A program made the position numbers and the translations under genes. From the NCBI GenBank assembly GCA_013396755.1, contig VWZF01003193.1, positions 46,681-110,680 of the forward strand: a DNA stretch of 64,000 nt, given 5' to 3'. The notes beneath the pieces are model-generated. The model was given only the letters and a program-made list of their open reading frames with translations, ran no database searches and was not told where the DNA came from. Below, piece after piece: positions 48,801 to 60,910 of the stretch; within the stretch, counting starts at the first letter, position 1, and the number at the start of each line of letters is the position of its first letter. Source of the stretch: Sclerurus mexicanus (lineage: Eukaryota; Chordata; Aves; Passeriformes; Furnariidae).

Positions 48801-51800
48801 AATAGGTTTGTTCATTTCAAGGTCACATTGAAGAATACCCTCATAAAGGAGAATACACTCTTATCAATAACATGTAGAAGGTGTCCACCCAGAGGATTAG
48901 AAATATTTTGTCTTCTGTGTTTTAATGCAATCCTGAATCAACTAAAGTTATTGGAGGGATGACCTACAAAAAAATCGCCACGAATGATTTTGTGTCACCC
49001 TAATTACCTTAAGTGCAGTAAAGATAGTAGGGGCTAATAGTTATGGAGGTATTCTAAGTGTAAAGCTGCTGAAGGTGTGCATTTTCATGAAGCATTAAAT
49101 GAGTATTGGGTGAATATAAATAGAAAGCATTCTGTGTATGTGTGTCTGTTTCTGTGGGAACAGTAGGAATGCTGAGTGCTGTGATTTGAACTAAAGACGT
49201 GCTACCTGTACTATTGTTTGTGCAGTCTGGATTATAAATGGTGGCAGAGGAAGATTCTCTTTTACTGAGTAACTACAAAGCATATTGGGGAAAAAAAACC
49301 CTAAGAGCCAAACCCCTAGAAAATTATGGAAATGCATCTACACATTGTGAAAATTCTGTTGGACTTTTTAGGCATTGCAGTGATCAGTAGACTCTTTATT
49401 CCTTGGGTACAGAAGAGGCAGAAAGGGAACCTTTCAACTTGTACAGCTTTGAATTTCTTCAGTGACTTGCTAGGAAAATGAGCAGTATGGTTTGTCTGGA
49501 GTTCAGGAAACTCTTGATGTTCAGATAAGAGAAGAAAAGGAAATAAACAACAATAAATTTTTCAGAAGCAACGACTTTGCATTGATGCCCTGAAAGAGTA
49601 ATTAGCTCATCTGGAAATTCTTCTGTGGGAGTATCCAACCACTGATACATAACATTTTTACTGAAAGTTTCTGGCCCAACTGTTTCCACTTCAACTACAA
49701 AGATGTCATTGTGCTGTAAACAAAGTAGGTGCTATTCATATCTACTCATGCAAGTAAAACCAAGAAAGGTCTGTCTGCTCAAATGAATAGAGTCATGCTG
49801 AGAGGAAGCACAGTCTTATTTACCATATAAAAATCAAAATTATCCAGAGTCCTTGAAATGAATACATTTATTTCTTTCCAAAACTGGGCTGTCAAATGAT
49901 CTGTTAAAACTGATTCTAGTGTTTGAAACTATGTATCTCTTTCTAATAAACTTTCTAGTAACAGTACTAATATTTTCCCATGAATGGTAAAAATAAAATA
50001 GTATCAGTTTGATGTTTGCAAAAATTGATATGTATGCAGGTAACTCCAGGCATCAGGCTGTGGACAAAGCTTTAAAGAAAAATTTATTTTAACAGATGAG
50101 ACCACTGCAATACAACTGTCAGAGAAGGCAAAAATGGAAACTCATTTTGGTGCTTTTATAACAACACCTTTTGCATGTGCAATAAAACCTCAGGTTGAGT
50201 TCTCCCCCTGTGCTTTATGCCCTTCCTAACTCCCTTCTGGGGGCCTCCAGGCATGTCTGTGAGAATTTTATCACTTGTAGCAAGGGAGTTACCTCTCAGC
50301 ATACACATAAAGAAAACATCACAGCACCTTGCATGAGAAACTAATTTCTTCCCACGTTAAAGCTTTTCTCTGGCAGTAAAAGTTTCCTTGACTAGGTGTT
50401 AAGCTCTCTACCTTGTTATTTCTTACAAAGGTTTTCTACACCTAGAAAATGCATGTTTTCCGTGTTTTGGTAGGAATCATTGGGAAAAAATACAGAAAAA
50501 AATACAGACAGACTTTAGCAAGAACTATGAGGTTTTAGATTATTAGGATACTTCACAAAAGCAGATAAATGAGTATAGAGTTGAGCATTTTATCTGCTGT
50601 TAGGTAGATGTATAAAAAACAATTACTAGTAAAATTAATGAGTTTGTTGTTGAGGGATTTTTTTTTTCTTATAAGTGCTATCCCAAAAGATATTTATCTA
50701 AAAGCTGATGGTAGCAAAATGCTTAGGTAGTTCAGATCAATGGAAGACACTTCATTTTGTGAACATTTTACACTATATTGAGAAATTAGCAGCTAATTAT
50801 GCCTGTAAAAATATCTCTAATATTGCAAGAATATTGCATTTGTCCTTAATAATGTCCATTGCTTGTTTAAAACTGTATCTGTTGATAATGAAATACACTT
50901 TTTTTGCCTTGCCAATATTCATTGATCTTGAATGGACAAGGAACTTTTCCCTACTTCCTCTGAAATGCATGGTATTTTACGATGTCACACATTTTAATTA
51001 CTATTCCTTTAAGTGAATCTACCATTAGCAAATATTTATTAATCCAAATTTTCATTTAAAAAAACTTGGGCTAAATAAGAATAATCGTAAACCCACTGAA
51101 TTCTTAGACCCACATCCTTAAGTCAATTTCAGTCTTGGTTTGCTTAAACAAAGACTTAAATAAAGCTTAAGTGAATGTTTAAATGAAGCTTCTTGAGTGT
51201 TTGCTATGACTCCTGAAATTTAATCTGCATGGACAGACCTTCATGCCCATATAGCAATGTGTTGGAACAAGGGGATTGTTAAACAACCAAGGACAAAATA
51301 ACTAACCTTTTCTTCAATAACTTTTTGATGAAATCACATTTTTCTGCTTGTCTTATTGTCCCAAAGCTCAGTGCACTTGCATCTTTTGAACAGCTAGACA
51401 ATTTTCTGAAAATAGCCCTTCCCCACAGAATTTTCTATTCACTCTGAATCCATAAGCCTAAGAAAAAAGAGAGAATGAGAATATTTTCTCACAAATGACT
51501 CAGAGTAGCTTTATGGTAGATACAGATAATTTGAAGTATAAATGAAAATGTTATGGATGCTAAAAGTACTTAGGAGAAACAGAACTATGTAATAAAGCAA
51601 TAAAGCATGTATATCATCAATACTGATGTCTTGTCTACTCATACTAGAAACACTTTCACACCATCAGTATTGAGTCTAATGTTCGTGGGTTTTTTTTACC
51701 CTTCTCCTTAATAAAGTCATGAGTGTCCTCTGGTAGTTCTGAAATGCACAGAGAATCTGTTCAATATTTAATAAGAATTTTTTTCTTTTATATGCAACAG

Positions 51801-51923
51801 CATTTCAGGCTGTTTGTGACACGAGCATGCTTACATTTCCATGTCAGTTTCAGAAGAATCCGTAGAAGAATCCAGAAGAATTACTTTGAGATACAGCATT
51901 CTGTTTCACAATTATGAATCTAT
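45893..51923. other. AT-rich non-coding stretch, nothing recognised
   Basis: About 6 kb with no gene or confident transposon. A G-rich purine patch lies at about 47281-47315 (three G-runs of at least three). A small AGAAGAATCC triple repeat lies at about 51850-51880. Confidence 0.65.
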
Positions 51924-51928
51924 ACACA
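51924..51928. repeat. Target-site duplication ACACA, left copy
   Basis: The pentamer directly before the TGTGG start of the LTR. It is repeated at 52598-52602. Confidence 0.85.
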
Positions 51929-52597
51929 TGTGGTGGTTTGACCCTCGATAAATGCCTGGTGTCCAGCAAAACTGTTTTAAGGCCTTTCTCCCCCCACACA
52001 CTTTTCGCCTTCCAGAGGAAGGGAAAAGAAAACCAGCTAGGAATTTATGACTAGAGATAACAACCAAAAGAGGAGCTTTGATTAATACCACGGGCAAAGC
52101 AGAACTTAGAATAATGCTTAAATTTATTACTAACAAACTAAAACTAAAAATAAGGAATAGAAACAGGTTAGAAAACACTTTTACACCACCACCCCTCGGT
52201 CTGTCCATGCCCCCCTCCTTCCCCTGATGGTGTGGGGGTGGGGGAGTGAAAGGTTTACAGTCAGTTGTTGTTGGGTCAGCCATTCGCAGATGTAAGTCCA
52301 AGACTTAAGCACCAGTTCTGTCTCAGGGGGCTTTCCTGTGGGCTGCAAAGGGGACAGCTTGCTTCACTACAGTCATCACCACAGTCACAGGGGGATCATA
52401 ACTCTGAGNNNNNNNNNNNNNNNNNNNNNNNNNNNNNNNNNNNNNNNNNNNNNNNNNNNNNNTAATGTTTCAAAAGTTTTCCTTGGAGCTGGCCCTCATT
52501 GGCTCTGCTCTGTAGGATGGAGGGAAACTTCCAGAGGCTTTCAACAGAAGCCAATCTTCCTCTTAAAAAAAAACCCTAATCAGAGAAACCCATGACA
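51929..52597 (-). mobile_element. Solo LTR (about 669 bp) with intact ends
   Basis: The element runs from TGTGGTGGTTTGACC at 51929 to AACCCATGACA at 52597, with 5-bp flanking duplications ACACA. On the minus strand it starts TGTCATGGGTTT and contains AGTAATAAATTTAAG (AATAAA is the complement of 52123-52128). It ends GGTCAAACCACCACA, so the sense is minus. The U5-side end resembles that of the ERVL LTR at 57886-58949. A 54-base assembly gap (52409-52462) lies inside. No retroviral genes are present. The 129-codon minus-strand frame within it is a chance frame of the LTR. Confidence 0.9.
52409..52462. other. Assembly gap (54 N) inside the LTR
   Basis: Undetermined bases within the U3 side of the LTR. 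Gaps in repeats of this kind usually reflect unresolved multi-copy sequence. Confidence 0.98.
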
Positions 52598-52602
52598 ACA
52601 CA
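52598..52602. repeat. Target-site duplication ACACA, right copy
   Basis: Matches 51924-51928 and directly follows the CATGACA end of the LTR. Confidence 0.85.
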
Positions 52603-53059
52603 TTTAAGGTAAATTTTCTGAGTAAAACAAGTAGAAGGGGAAGAAAAACATAACTGATGCAAATTCTCTTTGTGAAAATCCTATACTAGTTTTAAAGACT
52701 ATATGTCAATTTAAAGGAACAGTGTCAAACTCTGTGAATGGCAGCTAAAGAGAAGATTGCAGTACATGTGATGTTAAGTAGTGTTTTTATGTCTCTCTTC
52801 AGAAGAAAAGAAAAAAACAATGGAACCTATCATGAGGTGAAACATTTTTCTCTGAAGTGGTTATTCAAACTACTCTTGGAAAACATCACCTTTTAACTAA
52901 CAGAATCAAGTATGATATACTATTAGTGTTACCTCTGTGATGCAACTTAGATAGTGTACTCATTATTGAAGATGGCTGTAAAATATACCTAAGTATTTAA
53001 GTAGTAGAACCTTTGCTGGAATAAATGCTAGATACTGGATACAGGACTTGAAGGAATAC
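52603..53059. other. AT-rich spacer
   Basis: Nothing recognised between the LTR and the CR1 copy. Confidence 0.65.
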
Positions 53060-53727
53060 TATGTCTGCTGACAACACTAAATTGCAAGGAGCTCTCAACT
53101 CCCTCAAGGGGAGAGAGGCCCTGCAGAGACACCTCAACAAGATAGAGACATGAGCAATCACCAACATGAAATTTAGCCAGGGCAAGTTCTGGATTCTGCC
53201 CCGGAATATGGCAGCCCTGGTTGTGTGTACAGACTGGGGAACGAGAGGCTGGAGAGCAGCTCTGCAGAAATGGACCTGGGGGTTCAGAGCATCCAGAGGA
53301 GGGCCACAAGAATGGTGAAGGACCTGGAGGGACAGCCTTATGAGGCCACTTGCTCTGTTTATCTTGGAGAAGAGGAGACTGAGGGGATATCTATCTCATT
53401 GTAGTCTACAACTTCCTCATGAGAGGGGCAGGCACTGATCTCTTCTCTGTGGTCACCAGTGACAGGACCCGAGGGAATGGCCTGAAGTTGTGTCAGAGGA
53501 GGTTTAGGTTGGATGTTACAGAAAGGTCCTTCACCCAGAGGGTGGTTGGGCACTGGAACAGGCTCCCCAGGGAAGTGGTCACAGCACTAAGTCTCTCTGA
53601 GTTCGAGAAGCGCTTGGACAATGCTCTCTGGTACATGGTGTTATTCTTTGGGTGTCCTGCACAGAACCAGGAGTTTGACTCAATGATCCTGATACATCCC
53701 TTCGAACTCTGTATTCTATGATTCTAA
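53060..53727 (+). mobile_element. CR1 LINE fragment with an internal deletion
   Basis: It begins at the reverse-transcriptase catalytic box region (GCTGACAACACTAAATTG, for a worn ADDTKL) and follows ORF2 through TACAGACTGGGGAACGAGAG to GGACCTGGGGGTTC at about 53283. It then jumps to CAGAGGAGGGCCACAAGAAT, skipping roughly 200 bases present in typical CR1. From 53419 an open frame of 100 codons contains SDRTRGNGLKLCQRRFRLD, HWNRLPREVV and FEKRLDNAL. It ends with the 3' tail TTCTATGATTCT at 53716-53727. It shares its 3'-end type with the minus-strand copy at 24664-24944. Confidence 0.94.
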
Positions 53728-54540
53728 GTAATCAGGTTTTGGTTTCAATTTTTATGTGAGCCTTTTAAAATATTTTATTATATAGTTCCTGTGAAAAGTA
53801 GTCATTGGCTGTATTTCTCATCTAAAGACAGGTATAAGGTACATGCTAGGTAGTACAGAAATTATTTCAATTTGATCTATATTTTCTTACAGCTTAAAGC
53901 ATGAAGTGGTAGCCTTACACGTTGTTATAGGGAATCTACACATTTCTTTGTTTTGCTTTTTTTTTTGTTGGTTTTTAGTTTGCATGATCTTCTCAAGAGA
54001 TGCTATTGATTTTTATCATTCTATTGAGTGGCATAGGACCATACTGTGACAAGATTGTAAGATTGTTTTGGTTTTTTTTTTTATACAGACAATCACTACA
54101 GATGTTAAAAATAACTATACAAGTGAAGAAGTTATGACATAACTTTGTCAGTTGTAAGTAATTGGAAAATAGTTCACTGTACCCACACTGTAAGTGGAAA
54201 ATAGTTCAGAGTACCTATAATGTTCTTCCATAGGAAACGATTTTTTTAACAGTGAAGTAGATAAAAGCTGAAATAGTACAATCAATATAGAAAAGATGAC
54301 TATAACAACATTTGAGAAAGATTATGAAGTTTGGGATGCAGAAGCAGCATGGTGTCCCTTGACATAGGTAAATAATATTGCTGTATCCCTGGCAGCATGG
54401 AAAGTGATTAAAATTTCTCAGTGTAACACAAGAATTGATGTGTTTTCAGGAAAAAAACAAAAAAGACAAAATGCAATGGAAAAGGTAGATTAAGGCATCC
54501 ATGTGTTGTAGCTATGGCTGTACTACAGTAGTATGAAGTC
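53728..54540. other. AT-rich spacer with a tandem duplication
   Basis: No gene or transposon is seen. An imperfect duplication of about 32-36 bp lies at 54154-54221. Confidence 0.65.
54154..54221. repeat. Imperfect 36/32-bp tandem duplication
   Basis: GTAAGTAATTGGAAAATAGT at 54154 recurs at 54190 as GTAAGTGGAAAATAGTTCAG. The second copy lacks four bases and carries a few substitutions, so it is older than the duplication at 12423. Confidence 0.85.
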
Positions 54541-55148
54541 CAGCAGCCCAGCAGCAAAGTCCAAAATTATACCAATCTTTATGAAAAAAGGGGCAAAGTC
54601 AGGACATCAAGGGAAGGGATTATCTTCTACTTTGCATTCATTAGACCATATCTTGGTATTTCACCCAGTTTTGACCCTCAGATATGTGAAGGGCATGGAC
54701 ACAGTGGAATGGATTCAAGGGATGCAACCAGGATGATGAGACCTGGAGCCCTTTCCCTATATTAAGAGGCCATGGGACTAGGGCTAGTACTGCTGGGAGA
54801 AAAGTTGGCTTCAGGGGGACTCAACAATATCCCCAACGCCATTGGAAGAGGATGAAGGAAATTAAGCAGGGCTTTTCAGAGTAGTGTGTGGTAAGAAGTT
54901 GAAAGGCAGTAACACCAGCTGTAACATGAGAGGCTCAGACTGTAGAGAAGCCCCCAGGACAGCAAACAGTAGAACAGGTTGTCCAGAGTCATTGTTTAAT
55001 TTTCATTCTTGGAGGTTTTCAAGACTCAGCTGGACAAAGCCATAAACAACCTTGCCTGAATTAGGGATCAAAAGTGCTATGAAGAGAAGGTTGGGCTACA
55101 GACATCCCAAAGTCTCTTCCAACCAAAATTATATCATCATTCTGAGAC
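54541..55148 (+). mobile_element. Old CR1 LINE fragment
   Basis: Worn CR1 ORF2 C-terminal sequence on the plus strand. CATCAAGGGAAGGGATTATC is followed by GACACAGTGGAATGGATTCA (counterpart of the VQRRA segment), then GAACAGGTTGTCCAGAG (counterpart of HWNRLPRE...), then CTTGGAGGTTTTCAAGACTC and AGCTGGACAAAGCC. The end is CTTCCAACCAAAATTATATC and ATTCTGAGAC at 55148. Divergence is high and stops occur in every frame. It is older than the copy ending at 53727. Confidence 0.88.
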
Positions 55149-57882
55149 TGTTACCTAAGAAAATAAATGATCATGAATGTTTGTGTTCTTTCATTATTCC
55201 CTTCAAAAAGCAAATAATTTTATATTAAGCATTCTTTGGCTGTGGTGTATGTGCCGGATATTTTCTCTATCGACAAGGTAATCTCTGTAGATTTGTTACA
55301 AGGTATTCTGGGCACATCGCACATATTAGTAAGAAAAGGCAAGCATTCTTCACTTCATCCTGATTAAAAGAAGAAAAGCAGTTAAAACAATAGCTTAAGA
55401 AGTTAGAACAAATAGATAAAAAGGAATAAAGGATGGGAAAAGGAATTAATATTGCAGGAGATTTAGAAGTTCTTAACTACCAGACTTCAATTCTGTTAAT
55501 GTTACCAAGCCTTCAGCATTCAATGTTATATCAGTTCTACACTGCAGATGCAGCTATAACAGACAAGAACACTAATAAAAAAGGAAGAATTTAATCTTGC
55601 TGTACCCCACAGGGACCAAATCCACAGCAGAATTTAATTGCCACAAGTGCAAGGTCAGTTTCTATCTCCTGAAGATCTTTCTTAGCCCAAATTTTATTTA
55701 AACTGAGCAGAAAAATGAGACCAATGTTTTTCTGATTAAAACAAAACAAAACAAAACAAAAAAAAAACCACCACCACAACAAGAAACCACAGCAGCATAG
55801 AACATTGTGACATTGACATAATTTATTAGGTTACATAGAGCTGAAATAACAAAAAGGTTGTAGGCTTTATATTACTGACAACCATGCAACTGCTGCTTTG
55901 CACCTGTTCTGGGTGCTGAACAAGGAGTTGTTTCCACAACTAGAAGTATGTATTTTTCTGATCTACCCAAGCTGAACTTTTTTTCTTTTTTCAAAGACAT
56001 CTTGGACAACTCCAATAACACAAAAGTCTGCTAGTGGCTATAGGACTTCAATCCTGAAACTGGATCTGTCCATTAGAGTTCATGACATCAGAGTACACCA
56101 ATTCTCCGGCATCTCCGTTGTCAGGGGCCACCTTGCTTATAGCAGCTTCCAGAATGCAAAAGTTGGAATCTTGGTCTCAGCAAAATATAGAGTAGTTTTG
56201 CTTTTTGAGAGAGAAATCAGTGCTTTGTCTCCATTTCTACCTTTCACCATTCTTTACATCGATTTCCTGTTGTTGTGTTTCTCCCAATAGCTTGTGTTTT
56301 CTAGATTATATAGTGATCTCTATTTTAAACAAATTACATGTTTGCTGGCGAAACCTTGTAATAGCTCTTACTTTGCAGAAACAGATTTAATGCCCCTCTC
56401 TCACATCTAAAAACTAAAATATATTTTCTCATCTTAATTCTTGTAACAAAACAAGGAGAAAAAACACAGGCTAGTGGAATGGGAGGTTTAGTGTTGATGG
56501 AGAATTTCCTTTCACAGATGAGACTTGAGGACAGACTGCCATACTACACGTATTCATCCTTGTGGCCAGAAATATATTCTTCCTCTTCTCTTTTTTTTTT
56601 TTTCTTTTTTTTTTCTTTTTTTTTTTCCCACCTGCTCCCTTTGTGAAAGGCATACAACTCCTTTTGAATATATTAAAAAAGCTTAACCTTACCAGTTAGA
56701 CATCAAGAGCTGGAAACTAACAGAAGAATACAAAGAAGGTGCATATGGATGTAGGGTTACTTGTGATATGCTGATTAGACACAAAAAGAGTAGCCAGGAA
56801 TGACAAAATACCTAGACAAGTAAGCAGGTTAGTATTAGAGTAAGGAAACTGAAAAAAAGCAATGCACAAAGGCAGCAGCAAGCACAGCACAATACCTGAG
56901 GATAGAAAAATCTGGATAGTTTTAGGTCACCTTATTATGCCATTGCATTATGTATTCCAGTACCTCTCATTGGTAGTCATAAGCTTTGAATATCAGTAGT
57001 CACTAGTAAATAAATATCAGAATAAAATGTAAGTTTCTTAAGGCCCTGCCTCTGTCACTGCAGTTGGGCAGACGACTAGGAGATGTAAAAAAGTTCCTTG
57101 AGTTAGACAGGGTAAATTCAGCTGATGCAGGGCTGTTTATTGGTCCTCTGAATATGCTCATTGGTTTCTAAACAGTTTGATGGCTAAGAAGTGCAGTTGA
57201 AATGTGACACTGCTAATCTCCATTCAAGAAATATTAGAAAATACCTGTCAGCCTCACTTTTAGAGGTACCAAATACAGAAAACTAATTTGTTACACTAGT
57301 GAGAAAATTCATGAAAGTTAATGCAGTGTATATAGATATTCCTATTCTTTCTACATTATAATTTGAATAATTACTGGCATCGACAATGATCAGGCCTGTC
57401 TCTACATTTTGACCTTCTTCACAGACACATATCTTAAAATTAAAACTATTGGCTTAAATTGATGAATTTTGCTACCTCAAATACCTGACATGTACATAAC
57501 TGTCTCATGACTGGAAGTGCAACCAACATGCAGTAGACCTGTAACTAGTAAAATCTGATTGCGGAATCTATCTGATTTTTTGTCATATTTTGCAAGTAAT
57601 ATTTCATTATCATAGAGTAGATTACTTAAAAACACACTTTAATTTAGTTTCTTGTTGAATTTCATATTAAATTTCACAGATTTCCTCAACTCCCAGCATT
57701 TACTTCAGAGGAACTGAGGGGTCTGAGTTCTCTGTTTGCTGACTCCTTATAAATCCACTAACTTCACACCTGATGAGTTTCCCATGCAACTACAGGCATT
57801 AAAGCTCCAGCATTTAAGCCCTTAAATAATATATATGAAACTAATATCTGCATCTGAGCCCTTTTGAAAGCGTGATGGTATA
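55149..57882. other. AT-rich non-coding stretch with two low-complexity tracts
   Basis: No gene is recognised. It holds an ACAAA/A/CCA-rich run at 55738-55780 and a T-rich pyrimidine tract at 56575-56639, which give spurious open frames. A small GC-richer patch at about 56040-56165 is not identified. Confidence 0.65.
56575..56639. repeat. Polypyrimidine (T/C) tract
   Basis: Long T-runs are punctuated by single C bases, with a pure pyrimidine stretch of over 50 bases. The minus strand reads as a Lys-rich frame, which is an artefact. Confidence 0.92.
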
Positions 57883-57885
57883 TAT

Positions 57886-58949
57886 TGTAGTGGGTTGAGC
57901 CTGACTAGATGCCAGGTACCCACCAAAGCTGTTCTATCACTCCCCCCTAGAAGTGGACAGGGGAGACAAAATATAACAAAAGATTCATGAGTTAAGGACT
58001 GGGAGAGATCACTCACCAATTACTCTCAGCGTGAGTCTATTAATTGAATGCATTACTAAGAAAATCAGAAAAGGATAATGAGAAATAAAACAAATCTTAA
58101 GAACAACTTCACCCCACCCCTCTCTCCATCACAAGCTCTACATCCTTCCCACNGTAACTCCAAATCTTCCTTCCCTTCTTTCTGGGTTCTACTTCACCTC
58201 TGATTTCTTTACCTCCTCCCCATGAGTGGTACAAAGGGACAGGGAATGGAGGTTGTGGTCATTTCATCCCACCTTCTCTCTGCCACTTCCTCCTCAGACT
58301 CTTATCTGCACCAGTGTGGGGTCCCTTCCACGGGAGACAGTCCTCCATGAACTTTCCAGATGTGAGTCCTTCCCAGGGGTTGCAGTTCTTAAGGAGCAGG
58401 CTGCTCCAGTATGTGTTCCTTATGAGGTCACAAACGTGCTCCAGCTTGGACTCCCCTCTACACACACTCACAGGTCCTGTCTGAACCCTGTTCCAGCACA
58501 GGTTTCCCATGTGTACCTTTGGAAACATCCACCTACTCGAGTGTGGGATCCTCCAGGAGCTCCTGGTGGGTGTCGGCTTCACCATGGACATTCATGGGTT
58601 TCTGTAAAACAGCCTGCCTCACCATGGCCTTTGCCATGGGCTGAAGGGGAATCTCTGCTCTAACGCCCAGAGCATCTCCTTCCCTGCTTCACTGACCTGT
58701 GAGTCTGCAGACCTGTTTCTCTCACGTATTCTCACTCCTGTGCAGTAGCTTTTTCCCTTTCTCAAATCTGTTATCCCAGAGGCACTGCTGTTATCGCTGA
58801 TTGGGTCTATCTTGGCCAGTGATGCCACCCATCCTGAACCTAGGTGACATTGGTTTTATTGGATGTGGGTGAATCTTCTAGCAGCTCCTCACAGAAGCCA
58901 CTTTTTTAGCCCTCCCATTGTCAAAACCTTCCCATGTAAACCCAGTACA
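57886..58949 (-). mobile_element. ERVL-type LTR, about 1.06 kb
   Basis: It starts TGTAGTGGGTTGAGCC at 57886 and ends AAACCCAGTACA at 58949. Its blocks are familiar from avian ERVL LTRs: CTGTTCTATCACTCCCCCCT near the left end, GGGAGAGATCACTCACCAAT, an internally repetitive centre with GCTCCAG and GTGGG motifs, TGCCTCACCATGGCCTTTGC, and TCTGTTATCCCAGAGGCACT. Read on the minus strand, the promoter-proximal block (complement of the last motif) comes first, so the sense is minus. GTATA occurs at 57878-57882 and 58950-58954 and may be the target duplication if the left end has three extra bases. One base at 58153 is N. No internal genes are present; the 145-codon plus-strand frame is a by-product of the repeats. 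Confidence 0.9.
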
Positions 58950-60576
58950 GTATAGTTTGAACATATGACAAAATAAAACAAATTCCTTGATGAGGAGGAC
59001 TTGAATTAGTGGACATCTTCTTACCAGTTGTATGTCATCTCAGAGTACATATTTCTATAAAGCAATGATCCCATGCACATGAAAGTGAAGGCAAAATAAT
59101 TCTCCCCAGGACTAACTTCACTATTATAAATAGTTTCATTTTGAGACTAAGCCAGTCAGAATGCTTGAACCAAGACATTAATATTTTTTAACTTTCAAAA
59201 AATACACTGTGCAGACCTGGCCTTTCCCGACATACCCCAAACTTTTCCTTTTACCTTTCTGCTCCAATTCGGGTCCACTCCAGTGGTGGACTTGGCTTTC
59301 CTCCTAGTGAGCTGGAACAGTATGCTTATTTCTTGTCACACATGTAACTAGAGCTTGAAAAAAATTTATCAAACTAGTTAAATTAGAGGAAGTAGCATTC
59401 CAATTTATGCAATATGCAATTTTCACTATTGAATTATGAAAATAATTTTGTAAAAAATTAGTTAAAAATAATGAAATATACTCTAAATTTGCAATAATGC
59501 ACTTGTGTTCAGATCAATATACTAGGATTATGGTTGAGAAAATCAATTTGTTTCAATACAGTTTTTAGGTAAGAAGGACTGTGAATGCTGCCTTGCAAAC
59601 CTGGGAATGGTGTCTTCCACAAGGGTGTGACTAGAGCATATAGATATGGATTCAAAGTAGGTAGAGAATATTTCCAGCATGACACATTTAAGGTAAATGA
59701 CAATTGTGGAGCTAAAGCTCCCCATGCACTGGCAATTTCTTCTTGATTTCAAGAACTGGAACTGGATTATATACAGACTGTGGGAATTTCTGCCATAAAA
59801 TTGAATCAGGGAAAGAAATAGGTTGGGATTTGTGCTTTTGACTTCTCCATTCAACTCTCTGAATAAATCAAAACCTTAAAGGCTATAATTCTTTTTTTTT
59901 CTTCTCTTTTTAATAAGTGCATTTCAAATTCAGTCCTGTGAATGGTAACTATAATTATCATGCAGAAATAAGTGCATAGAAAAATTAAGGCATTGCTTAA
60001 TTTCAGATTTTTTGGAACTGAAATATGCTTCCTATATGTGTAGTATGTAAGTAAGGCTGCTAAATAACTGATGGTATCCAAATTATATACAAGTTGAGTT
60101 TGCATTGACACTCAAAATCACATTTCTGCTGTACATGATTAAACACTTCTCATGTTCACATTCAGCAGTGTATGGGTAGTAAAGCAACCGTGGAAACAAA
60201 CTGTCTATGGATATTTAAAACTGAATTGCCCATTTTCATGAATATTTGATCTGCCTATTACCTGAAAAATGCTTTAGACTGCTTGCTTGTAATTTGAGCT
60301 TATTAAACTTCTAAAGGTAAGACTCTGTGTGACAGGAATGGCTGTAGTTCTGAAAAAAAAAAAAAGCAGTTTATAAAAATTTAACTACAGAATCTAGAAT
60401 TATAGACTTTCTCTGTTATTTTGTTTTGACAAAGAATCAAAATGATGACGTGACAGAAAAGTCTAGTTGTCCTGCTGTATTAGCAAGCATCTGATGAGCG
60501 CACCTATTTTCTGGAATTACTACATTAAAGGTTACAAGTACTTTTGGTTGTTTCAAAACTAAAAACATAAGTAAAA

Positions 60577-60614
60577 TTTATACTCTTAGATTTATACTCA
60601 TTTATACTCTTAGA
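60577..60614. repeat. 24-bp tandem duplication (TTTATACTC units)
   Basis: TTTATACTCTTAGA at 60577-60590 recurs exactly at 60601-60614, with a further partial unit TTTATACTCA between them. Confidence 0.85.
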
Positions 60615-60880
60615 ATTTTATTTTTCACAGACAGAGGTAATTTGAAGGGGAGGTAGAAATAGTTATATAGATGGTCTAGACCTGAAATTCATTGCAACAG
60701 AAAGGTTTATCTTTGTGTTCTGATAAGGTGCTTATCTGCAGAGATAATAATAGAAAACATCTGCAGGCCATCCTTTCTGTGAAAGCTTCTTACAGGTGTC
60801 ATCAACAAAGAATTCACCCTATGGTAGAATGTAAAATTCATGTTTTTATTTAGAAAGAAGAATATTTATTTCACATTTAT

Positions 60881-60910
60881 CCCTTCCCCTCCTTCCCCCC
60901 CAACCCCCCC
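60881..60910 (-). other. C-rich tract with a G-quadruplex motif on the minus strand
   Basis: Four C-runs lie at 60881-60883, 60886-60889, 60895-60901 and 60904-60910, separated by 2, 5 and 2 bases. They satisfy the usual G3+N1-7 pattern on the minus strand and an i-motif pattern on the plus strand. Nothing else marks this site as a promoter. Confidence 0.85.

Noticed and set aside
51912..52301. 129-codon minus-strand open frame
   Set aside because: It lies across the solo LTR and is part of its U3/R sequence, not a gene.
58226..58663. 145-codon plus-strand open frame with Pro, His and Leu richness
   Set aside because: It lies entirely inside the ERVL LTR and reads its internal repeats antisense to the LTR.
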